Below are positions 1 to 6,843 of a DNA stretch of 25,525 bases, in pieces. Numbering within the stretch: position 1 is the stretch's first letter; every line of letters starts with the position of its first letter. The notes beneath the pieces were generated by a model, which was not told the DNA's origin, made no database searches, and saw nothing but the letters and a program-made list of their open reading frames with translations. The stretch comes from an uncultured Pseudomonadota bacterium (lineage in GTDB: Bacteria > Myxococcota_A > Polyangia > HGW-17), in contig CALKWH010000223.1 of assembly GCA_938004375.1 (NCBI GenBank), positions 1-25,525 on the forward strand. Direction: 5' to 3'. The position numbers were made by a program, and so were the translations under genes.

Positions 1-49
1 GCGACAACCGAGATCTACACTCTTTCCCTACACGACGCTCTTCCGATCT
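1..49. other. Untrimmed Illumina adapter (artefact)
   Basis: The first 49 bases match, from memory, the Illumina P5/TruSeq universal adapter, ending in the diagnostic GCTCTTCCGATCT, with one mismatch near the start (GCGACAACCG instead of GCGACCACCG). This is not biological DNA. Any reading frame through it is false, and the gene at 50-202 is cut here. The same adapter, inverted, ends the contig. Confidence 0.97.
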
Positions 50-202
50 GGAGCTCTGGAGCGCGGAGAAGTCCGAGATCACGGCGGGCGCGGGGTCGGC
101 GACCTTCATCGGGCGCTCGATGCACGCCCACGAGAAGGCGACCGCCAGGGTGATGGCGGCCAGGGACAGGGAGCGAATGGCGAGGGAGTGATACGTTTTC
201 AT
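50..202 (-). CDS. Lipoprotein, N-terminal fragment (cut by contig end)
   Basis: The minus strand encodes 51 residues starting MKTYHSLAIR. A basic start and a hydrophobic segment (about residues 8-25) lead to a plausible lipobox, FSWAC, with Cys27 as the lipidation site. The mature part begins CIERPMKVADPAP and then runs into adapter sequence. A perfect AGGAGG (plus-strand 209-214) lies 6-7 bases before the ATG and fixes the start. The protein should be exported and lipid-anchored in the envelope. The fragment contains no functional domain, so the role is unknown. A longer reading frame in another register across this stretch includes adapter and is not real. The gene diverges from the lipoprotein gene at 581. 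Confidence 0.7.
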
Positions 203-580
203 GGCAAGCCTCCTGAGAAAGTTCATTTGTCAACACGCATAAATGAATATTAAAACCCTGAGTCAATCAATCATGACTTCAGACCCTGAATCGTCTCATG
301 TGCCACCCCGAACTTCTTGGTTTCAAAAAGCAAAAACGCGAAACCTTCTTTGGCTACCTGACCCTGATATTCTTCACTTGTAGCCAGATGATAAATCTTG
401 GCGCCTCATAGAGGAGCCGGAACCTCAGTCCCTACAATCACCGTAGCGCCGTCAAACACAAATGGCAACCCATTTTTTCACCTTTTTTCGTGGCCCAGAT
501 CCGGAGACGCGAGTACCCCGCTCATTTGAGGGAATTGAATCCGCACGAATCTCTGGTACAGTACCCCGTGGAGGCACGCC
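203..580. other. AT-rich divergent intergenic region
   Basis: No supportable gene lies between the two divergent lipoprotein genes. The base composition is clearly lower in GC than the surrounding genes. The right end carries the promoter for the gene at 581. A weak minus-strand promoter could use the TAATAT element around 250, but its -35 is poor. A small inverted repeat (GGTTTC at 319-324, GAAACC at 340-345) has no evident role. Confidence 0.5.
535..562 (+). promoter_or_regulatory. Putative sigma70-type promoter for the 581 lipoprotein
   Basis: A TTGAAT box (535-540) and a TACAGT box (557-562) are separated by 16 bases and sit 18 bases before the start codon. The same layout, including a GGAATTGA sequence over the -35, occurs upstream of the gene at 2969. 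The identification rests on sequence pattern only. Confidence 0.45.
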
Positions 581-2899
581 ATGCATATCAGGAATCTCAT
601 CCGGATCCTTCCGTTGGTCACGATCGCGACCCTTTTGCCTGTCGCCTGCACCTTCGACACCTCGGGCCTGCGGGAGACCGGCCAGAACAACAACAACGTC
701 AACAACAACGTCAACAACGTCAACAACATCGTGTGCGGCAACGACCTGCGCGAGACGGGCGAGCGCTGCGACGGCACCGACCTGGCGGGCGAGACCTGCC
801 TCACCCGCGGCTTCGACGGAGGCACGCTGGCGTGCGCCACCGGTTGTCAGGCCTTCGACACCACCGCGTGCACGGGGACCGGCCCCGTGTGCGGCAACGG
901 CGTGATCGAGACCACCGAGGTGTGCGACGGGACCGAGCTCGACGGGCACAACTGCGTCTCCCAGGGCTTCGTCAGCGGCACGCTGGCCTGCGCCGAGGGT
1001 TGCGCGGCCTTCGACACCAGCGGCTGCGAAGGTCAGGGACCTGAGTGCGGCGACGGGGTCATGGAGGGCGCCGAGACCTGTGACGGGACCGACCTGGGCG
1101 GTGAGACCTGCCAGAGCCAGGGCTTCGCGGCCGGCACGTTGGCCTGCCTCGCCGGCTGTGACGGATTCAATTTCTCCGGCTGCACCCAATGCGGCAACGG
1201 GGTCATCAACCCCGGCGAGCTCTGCGACGGCTCGGCCCTGGGCACGGCCACCTGCATGAACCAGGGGTTCGCCGGCGGCGGCGTCCTGTCCTGCGGGGCC
1301 GACTGCCAGGAGTTCGACACCTCGGGCTGCGTGAGCCAGACCTGCGGCAACAACGCCATCGAGAGCCCCGAGCCCTGCGACGGGACCAACCTCAACGGCC
1401 AGACGTGCGTCACCCAGGGGTTCTTCGGGGGCACGCTGGCCTGCAACGCCGGCTGCACGGCGTTCGACACCTCGGGGTGCACCGACTGCGGCGACGGGCT
1501 CCTCGACCTGGGAGAGACCTGCGACGGAGCCGCGCTGGGCGGCGAGACGTGCGTGTCCCAGGGGTTCGCCGGCGGGACGCTCTCGTGCAACGCGTCGTGC
1601 AGCGCGTTCGTGACGACGGGATGCACGAACTGCGGCAACGGAACGATCAACGCGCCCGAGGTGTGCGACGGGACGGCGCTGGGCGGTGAGACCTGCTTGT
1701 CCCAGGGCTTTTTCGGCGGGACGCTCTCGTGCAACGCGTCGTGCAGCGGGTTCGTGACGACGGGATGCACGAACTGCGGCAACGGAACGATCAACGCGCC
1801 CGAGGTGTGCGACGGGACGGCGCTGGGCGGTGAGACCTGCTTGTCCCAGGGCTTTTTCGGCGGGACGCTCTCGTGCAACGCGTCGTGCAGCGGGTTCGTG
1901 ACGACGGGATGCACGAACTGCGGCAACGGAACGATCAACGCGCCGGAGGTGTGCGATGGGGCCGCGCTGGGCGGCGAGACGTGCGTCTCCCAGGGCTTCG
2001 CGGGTGGAATCCTCTCGTGCAATGCGGCGTGCAGCGCGTTCGTGACGACGGGGTGCACGCTGTGTGGGAACAACGTGGTCAACGCCCCCGAGGTGTGCGA
2101 CGGGACCGAACTACAGGGTCAGAGTTGCGCCTCGTACGGGTGTCGTTCGGGCGTCCTTTTCTGCCTGGACGACTGCAGCGCGCTCGACCCGGCGGACTGC
2201 TACGACAATCACGACGAGGACGGTGACAACGTAGACGACAACTGCGACAACTGTCCGACGTGGTCCAACGCGGATCAGGCCGACTCCGACGTCGATGGCC
2301 TGGGGAACCTCTGCGAGGCCACCGGGGTCGGGTTCAATTCGTTCCCCTACTGGTCTCCCTTCGTCACCGCGCCCACCGGCTTCGGCACCTACGGGGGCAA
2401 CTGGACCGCGCCCACCGCGGACCAGGTCCGCGGCGCGGTGGGCAACACCGGTGCGAACTACCTGCACACCGACGCCCTCACCAGCCCCTACGCGGTCGAA
2501 ACCACCTTCCACTATCCCTCCCCCGACACGGCGGGCGACAATTACGCAGGGGTGACCCTGGCGGCACAGGTGAACGGTTCGAACCAGTTGACCGGGTTCT
2601 TTGCGTGCACCTACGAGCGGCGCACCAAGAAACTCCAGATTTGGGAGTGGAATACGTCGCTGCCCTATACGGTTCGTGCGGATGCCACCATCACCACCAG
2701 CGTCACCAACCCCCAGTGGCACAAGGTGTGGGCCTCGGTGAACATGGGTGTGCTGGTCTGCGCCTACCTCGACGAGGCCGGCGGGGCGGGCGCCGTGACC
2801 CATAATGCCTCCGCCGGGGTGACCTCTCTCAACGGCCGCGCCGGGCTGCGGCTCTACAACGAAACGGCCGATTTCCGCTCCTACATCCGCTACCGCTGA
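581..2899 (+). CDS. Cysteine-repeat lipoprotein with TSP3 and jelly-roll domain
   Basis: This 772-residue protein is predicted to be a surface-exposed lipoprotein. Residues 1-23 form a lipoprotein signal ending LPVAC (Cys23). An Asn/Val linker (NNNNVNNNVNNVNN) follows. Ten repeats of about 47-48 residues cover roughly 50-540, each built on a CGNG...CDG...C..QGF..GTL.C...C..F.T..C pattern, the myxobacterial disulfide repeat type. Next comes a thrombospondin type 3-like Ca-binding segment (DEDGDNVDDNCDNCP, about 543-580), then about 190 residues resembling a LamG/concanavalin-type beta-sandwich. The start is set by TGGAGG six bases upstream. The layout suggests a disulfide-stiffened stalk presenting a C-terminal binding domain; the ligand is unknown. 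Repeats 7 and 8 are identical. The partner gene at 6844 uses the same stalk with a different head. Confidence 0.88.
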   Translation: MHIRNLIRILPLVTIATLLPVACTFDTSGLRETGQNNNNVNNNVNNVNNIVCGNDLRETGERCDGTDLAGETCLTRGFDGGTLACATGCQAFDTTACTGTGPVCGNGVIETTEVCDGTELDGHNCVSQGFVSGTLACAEGCAAFDTSGCEGQGPECGDGVMEGAETCDGTDLGGETCQSQGFAAGTLACLAGCDGFNFSGCTQCGNGVINPGELCDGSALGTATCMNQGFAGGGVLSCGADCQEFDTSGCVSQTCGNNAIESPEPCDGTNLNGQTCVTQGFFGGTLACNAGCTAFDTSGCTDCGDGLLDLGETCDGAALGGETCVSQGFAGGTLSCNASCSAFVTTGCTNCGNGTINAPEVCDGTALGGETCLSQGFFGGTLSCNASCSGFVTTGCTNCGNGTINAPEVCDGTALGGETCLSQGFFGGTLSCNASCSGFVTTGCTNCGNGTINAPEVCDGAALGGETCVSQGFAGGILSCNAACSAFVTTGCTLCGNNVVNAPEVCDGTELQGQSCASYGCRSGVLFCLDDCSALDPADCYDNHDEDGDNVDDNCDNCPTWSNADQADSDVDGLGNLCEATGVGFNSFPYWSPFVTAPTGFGTYGGNWTAPTADQVRGAVGNTGANYLHTDALTSPYAVETTFHYPSPDTAGDNYAGVTLAAQVNGSNQLTGFFACTYERRTKKLQIWEWNTSLPYTVRADATITTSVTNPQWHKVWASVNMGVLVCAYLDEAGGAGAVTHNASAGVTSLNGRAGLRLYNETADFRSYIRYR
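1606..1944 (+). repeat. Exact 144-bp tandem duplication inside the lipoprotein gene
   Basis: Read by eye, 1606-1800 is identical to 1750-1944, which is 195 bases matching at an offset of 144 bp (48 codons). This gives two identical copies of a cysteine repeat (from 1628 and from 1772) and part of a third, which then diverges. Neighbouring repeats in the same gene differ at many positions, so this copy is recent or recently homogenised. The unit keeps the reading frame. Confidence 0.92.
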
Positions 2900-2911
2900 G
2901 TTTTTCTGGAA

Positions 2912-2939
2912 TTGACAATTTCCGGGCGACCGCTACAGT
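2912..2939 (+). promoter_or_regulatory. Putative sigma70-type promoter for the LRR lipoprotein
   Basis: A perfect TTGACA (2912-2917), a 16-base spacer and TACAGT (2934-2939) lie 29 bases before the start codon at 2969. It begins only 12 bases after the stop of the preceding gene, so the LRR gene probably has its own transcript. Confidence 0.55.
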
Positions 2940-2968
2940 CGGGCCACCATCATCCGAAGGAGGACCCG

Positions 2969-4498
2969 ATGAAATCCCTGCTGATCACCATTCTCACCCT
3001 GTCCCTGGGCCTCACCGCCTGCAACAAGAAGAAGGACGACAAGGCCGACGAATCCAAGAAGCCGAACGCCGACATGCAGGCCGACGCGACCAAGGACCCC
3101 CCCAAGCCCGCGGCGCCGGCCTTCGTCGAGGTCAAGCTCGCGAATCCCGACGACGAGAAGGTCAACTGCTACAGTGATTCCTGCACCGTCCAGGTCGTCA
3201 CGAAGAAGGTCCTGGAGGAGATCGAGAAGAAGGAGAACCACAAGACCTTCAAGATCTACCTGCGCAAGACCGACAACGCGGAGTACGTCAAGACCGTCGC
3301 CAACCTGAAGTGGGTGAAGAAGCTCTCCATCCAGTCCGCCTCGCTGGAGAATCTCGAGGTCCTCGCCGGTCTCACCGAGCTCGAGGAGCTCGACGCCTCC
3401 TATCTCAAGGTCGGCGACGGCAAGGACGAGAAGAAGCTCCTGAGCCTCGCCCCCCTCAAGGACAAGAAGAACCTGAAGGAGCTGCGCCTCACGAGCTCCC
3501 CGGTCGAGGGCTTCGACGCCCTGGCCGACAAGGTCGGCCTGCAGAAGCTCGACCTCAGCGGCACCAAGGTCGCCGACCTCAAGTTCCTGGAGAAGCTGGT
3601 GAACCTCGAGGAACTGAACATCTCCAACGCCACCGCCACCGACCTGGCTCCGCTGGCCGGCCTGGTGAAGCTCAAGAAGTTGACCATCGTCTCGGTGCCG
3701 TTCAAGGACGGCGCGCCCCTCGCCAAGCTCACCGCCCTCGAGATGCTGGCGGTGTCCTACTCCACCCTGCCCGAGCTCAAGCACCTGACCGGCATGAAGT
3801 CCCTCTCGGAGCTCAACCTGGCCTACGCCAAGGGCGACCTGAAGGATCTGGCGCCCCTCAACGAGCTCACCGCGCTCGAGCGCCTGGACCTGAGCGGCCA
3901 CAAGGGCTTCGAGGATCTGAACGCCCTGACCGCCTGCGAGAAGCTCCGTGAGGTGAACCTGTCCTCGACGGCCCTGAAGGACGTCAAGGCCCTGGAGAAA
4001 TGCACCAACCTGACCGGTGTGGTGATCGTCGATTCCACCCTGGCTGACATCGCCCCCCTCGGCAAGCTGGCGAAGCTCGAGCGGGTCGACCTGAGCCGCA
4101 CGCAGGTCAAGGACCTGAAGGCCCTCAAGGCCGCGGTCGAGCTCAAATCCCTGAGCGTTGGCGGCTGCCCGGTGGCCGACTTCTCCCCGATCGCCAAACT
4201 GACCAAGCTCACGGACGTGTACGCCTCCAAGACCGCGATCAAGGATCTGCGGGCCTTCAAGGGGCTGACCGAACTGGTCCGCCTGTCCTTCTCCGATACG
4301 GCGGTGTCGGATCTCGGCCCGCTCTCCAAGCTCGAGAAGCTCTGGAGCCTGTCGTTCAACGGCAGCAAGGTGAAGAAGGCCGATCCCATCCTGAAGCTCC
4401 CGAAGCTCTCCTCGATCTACGTCGACAAGGACTTCCCCGAGGCCGAGAAGGAAAAGATCAAGAAGTCCCTGCCCAACGCCAGCGTCCACGTCTGGTAG
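2969..4498 (+). CDS. Leucine-rich-repeat lipoprotein
   Basis: The predicted product has 509 residues. Residues 1-18 are a lipoprotein signal ending LTAC (Cys18). A highly charged Lys/Asp linker follows (about 19-60), and a short domain around 70-110 contains two cysteines. From about residue 115 to the end the protein consists of about 15 leucine-rich repeats of 22-23 residues, with the LxxLxxLxLSxTxVxDLxxLxxL pattern of internalin-like/LRR_4 proteins. The start is chosen at the ATG directly behind AAGGAGGA (2957-2964), not at upstream in-frame codons, because it gives the signal peptide. LRR arrays form curved solenoids that bind proteins; the partner here is unknown. The gene has its own promoter. 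No catalytic domain is visible. Confidence 0.88.
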   Translation: MKSLLITILTLSLGLTACNKKKDDKADESKKPNADMQADATKDPPKPAAPAFVEVKLANPDDEKVNCYSDSCTVQVVTKKVLEEIEKKENHKTFKIYLRKTDNAEYVKTVANLKWVKKLSIQSASLENLEVLAGLTELEELDASYLKVGDGKDEKKLLSLAPLKDKKNLKELRLTSSPVEGFDALADKVGLQKLDLSGTKVADLKFLEKLVNLEELNISNATATDLAPLAGLVKLKKLTIVSVPFKDGAPLAKLTALEMLAVSYSTLPELKHLTGMKSLSELNLAYAKGDLKDLAPLNELTALERLDLSGHKGFEDLNALTACEKLREVNLSSTALKDVKALEKCTNLTGVVIVDSTLADIAPLGKLAKLERVDLSRTQVKDLKALKAAVELKSLSVGGCPVADFSPIAKLTKLTDVYASKTAIKDLRAFKGLTELVRLSFSDTAVSDLGPLSKLEKLWSLSFNGSKVKKADPILKLPKLSSIYVDKDFPEAEKEKIKKSLPNASVHVW

Positions 4499-4579
4499 CC
4501 CTTCTCCCGTGGTCCGATTCCCCGCCCCGATCTTCTCGGAAACCTGAACTGACTCAGTCGGCAGAAGCCGTCAGCGGGA

Positions 4580-4607
4580 TTGCCATCCGTCGCGGGTTCC
4601 TATATAA
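4580..4607 (+). promoter_or_regulatory. Putative promoter for the adenylate cyclase gene
   Basis: TTGCCA (4580-4585) is followed by a TATATAA element (4601-4607), giving a spacer of 15 or 16 bases depending on the register. It lies about 90 bases before the cyclase start. The -10 element falls in the loop of an imperfect inverted repeat (CGGGT...ACCCG, about 4593-4620). Confidence 0.35.
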
Positions 4608-4676
4608 AGGAAAAAACCCGTTCCGGAGCGATCCCATGCGAAGAACCGTGCAGCGCGGCAATTGGAGGAAAACTTG

Positions 4677-4697
4677 ATGTCCGGCGGGCCGTCATGA
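4677..4697 (+). other. Six-codon leader ORF overlapping the cyclase start
   Basis: An ATG at 4677 is preceded by a good ribosome-binding site, GGAGG (4663-4667), and encodes MSGGPS before a TGA. That TGA overlaps the cyclase ATG as ATGA (4694-4697). The cyclase start itself has no close Shine-Dalgarno sequence. This layout suggests that the cyclase is translated by coupling to the leader. Alternatively the cyclase starts at a rarer codon further upstream in its own frame. Confidence 0.35.
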
Positions 4698-6817
4698 GTG
4701 GCCGGGAGCATTTCCGCCCGACCCTTCGGATGACCATCGGGGTCGCGCTGTCCGGCCTGATCCTGGTGACCTCGGCGGTGCTCGCCACCGTCTCCTACGT
4801 CTCCACGCGCGGGTCGCTGCTCGAGTTCTCCAAGGATCTCATCGACCAGAACTCCCGGGTCGTCTCCGAGCAGGTGCGCGGATACCTGGGGCCGGCGCGG
4901 ACGGCGGCGGAACTGACCCTCGCCCTGGTGAACCGCGGCATGGTCCGGACGCGGGACTTCGATCGGCTCGAGGAGTACTTCTACGACTTTTTGCGCGTGC
5001 ACCCCTCCATCGCCATGCTCAACTATGGCGATCAGCAAGGCAACTTCGTGATGGTGAAACGGCAGCCGGACGGGTCCCTCTCGACCAAGACGATCCGCGT
5101 CGGAGCGGAACGCACGGTGGTGTGGCGCCACCGGAACCCCGGCGCCGCCCTCCACGACGTCCGCGAGACCGAGAGCCGCCCCGAAGATCCCTATGACGTC
5201 CGCACCCGCGGCTGGTACCAGGGCGCGGCGGCCGCCCCGGGTGTCTTCTGGACGGGGGTCTACGTCTTCCACAGTGACGGGCAGCCCGGCGTGACGGCAT
5301 CCATCGCCCACCGGGGGGCGGACAGGGAGCTGGTGGGCGTCCTCAGCGTCGACGTCGGCCTGGTGGACCTGTCGCTGTTCCTGGCGCGGAACATCCGGGT
5401 CGGGCGCTCCGGGGAGGCCTTCCTGCTCGATGAAGCCGGCCAGATCATCGCCGTGCGGAACAAGGACGACCTGGTTGTCCCCGCCCCGTCGGGGTCGCGG
5501 CGCCTGCGATCCCTTGGAGAGAGCCCGTTGTCGGCGGTGGCCACCCTGGCCGCGAGTGGGAGGGTCCGGCGTTTCCTCGAAGAGGTGTTTCGGAATCCGG
5601 AGCTCAAGTTGACCATCCGGTACGAGGTGGACGGTGTGGACTGGGTGTGCACCCTGCGCTCCATCGAAGTGGGAAGTGGACGCTCCTGGGTCGCTGGCGT
5701 GCTCGCCCGGGAGGACGAGTTTCTCGCCGCGGCGCGGCGGGCGAATCGCCGATCCCTGTTCGTTGCGTTGGCCCTGGCAGCGCTCGCGTTGCTGGCCGGC
5801 CTCGTCATCTCCCGGATCATCTCCCGGGGGTTGCAGACCCTGACCGAGGAGAGCCACCGGGTCCGACGCCTGGAGCTCGACACCTGCGCCGCGCGGTCCC
5901 CCTTCCGCGAGGTGGACGAGGTGCTCGGCTCCTTCGAGTCGATGAAGGCTGGCCTGCGCGCCTTCGAGAAGTACGTACCCGTCCGCCTCGTGCGCCAGCT
6001 GCTCGAAGACCGGCAGGAGCCGACCCTCGGCGGGTCGGTGCGCACGTTGACCATCCTCTTCAGCGACATCCGGGGATTCACCTCCATCAGCGAGAAGCTC
6101 GAGCCCCTCGAGCTCGCCCGGCGGCTGGGCGACTACCTCGCCGTCGTCACGCGCCGGATCCAGGATCGGCAGGGGACGGTGGACAAGTACATCGGGGACG
6201 CGGTGATGGCGTTCTGGGGCGCCCCCTTGGAGGTGCCCGACCACGCGGGGCTGGCCTGCACCGCCATCCTGGAGGCCATGGACGATCTGTCCGAGGCCGG
6301 CGTCGGCAAGCCGTTCCTGGGGGATTTCTACACGCGGGTTGGCATCCACACGGCCACGGTGGTGGTGGGCAACTTCGGTTGTGAGGATCGGCTCAACTAC
6401 ACCGTCATCGGCGACGGCGTGAACCTGGCGAGCCGGTTGGAGGGGCTCAACAAGGTGTTCGGTACCCAGATCATGATCAGCGAGGACACGGCGGCCCTGG
6501 TCGCCGATCGATTCCGGTTGCGCAAGCTGGCCCAGGTGGCGGTGGTCGGCCGCGCGCGGCCGGTGACGGTGTTCGAACTGGTGGGGACGCATGCGTCGGT
6601 GTCCGAGGCGCGCCTGGAGGCCATCGCGGCCTATGAGACCGCCCTCGGGCACTACCTCGCGCGGGACTTCACCCCGGCGTTGGAACGGCTCCGCAGGCTC
6701 GTCGAGGCGGATCCCGGCGACGCCGCAGCCGCGTGGCTGATCCGTCGCTGTGAGGCCTGCATCCTGGAGCCTCCGCCACCGGAGTGGACCGGTGTGTTGA
6801 CGATGGAAGGAAAGTAG
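4694..6817 (+). CDS. Membrane class III adenylate cyclase with Cache-type sensor
   Basis: The 707-residue protein is predicted to make cAMP from ATP in response to an extracytoplasmic signal. A membrane segment (about 13-35) precedes a large periplasmic region of dCache type (about 40-350), containing DPYDVRTRGWYQ and VGVLSVDVGL stretches typical of Cache sensors. A second membrane segment (about 354-376) and a short HAMP-like linker lead to the cyclase domain. Its catalytic residues are all present: metal-binding Asp458 (FSDIRGF) and Asp502 (YIGDAVMAFW), purine-selecting Lys498 and Thr570 (the Lys/Thr pair common in bacterial adenylate cyclases), Asn577 and Arg581. The tail is TPR-like and ends in the PPPPEWTGV motif seen in this family. 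It probably works as a homodimer. The lipoprotein gene at 6844 follows after 26 bp, likely in one operon. Confidence 0.9.
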   Translation: MSGREHFRPTLRMTIGVALSGLILVTSAVLATVSYVSTRGSLLEFSKDLIDQNSRVVSEQVRGYLGPARTAAELTLALVNRGMVRTRDFDRLEEYFYDFLRVHPSIAMLNYGDQQGNFVMVKRQPDGSLSTKTIRVGAERTVVWRHRNPGAALHDVRETESRPEDPYDVRTRGWYQGAAAAPGVFWTGVYVFHSDGQPGVTASIAHRGADRELVGVLSVDVGLVDLSLFLARNIRVGRSGEAFLLDEAGQIIAVRNKDDLVVPAPSGSRRLRSLGESPLSAVATLAASGRVRRFLEEVFRNPELKLTIRYEVDGVDWVCTLRSIEVGSGRSWVAGVLAREDEFLAAARRANRRSLFVALALAALALLAGLVISRIISRGLQTLTEESHRVRRLELDTCAARSPFREVDEVLGSFESMKAGLRAFEKYVPVRLVRQLLEDRQEPTLGGSVRTLTILFSDIRGFTSISEKLEPLELARRLGDYLAVVTRRIQDRQGTVDKYIGDAVMAFWGAPLEVPDHAGLACTAILEAMDDLSEAGVGKPFLGDFYTRVGIHTATVVVGNFGCEDRLNYTVIGDGVNLASRLEGLNKVFGTQIMISEDTAALVADRFRLRKLAQVAVVGRARPVTVFELVGTHASVSEARLEAIAAYETALGHYLARDFTPALERLRRLVEADPGDAAAAWLIRRCEACILEPPPPEWTGVLTMEGK

Positions 6818-6843
6818 CAGCGCTCGGAAAGGAAGTGGAAACC

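Noticed and set aside
4593..4620. Intrinsic terminator after the LRR gene
   Set aside because: The inverted repeat has a bulge and no T-run on the plus strand, and it overlaps a likely promoter of the next gene.
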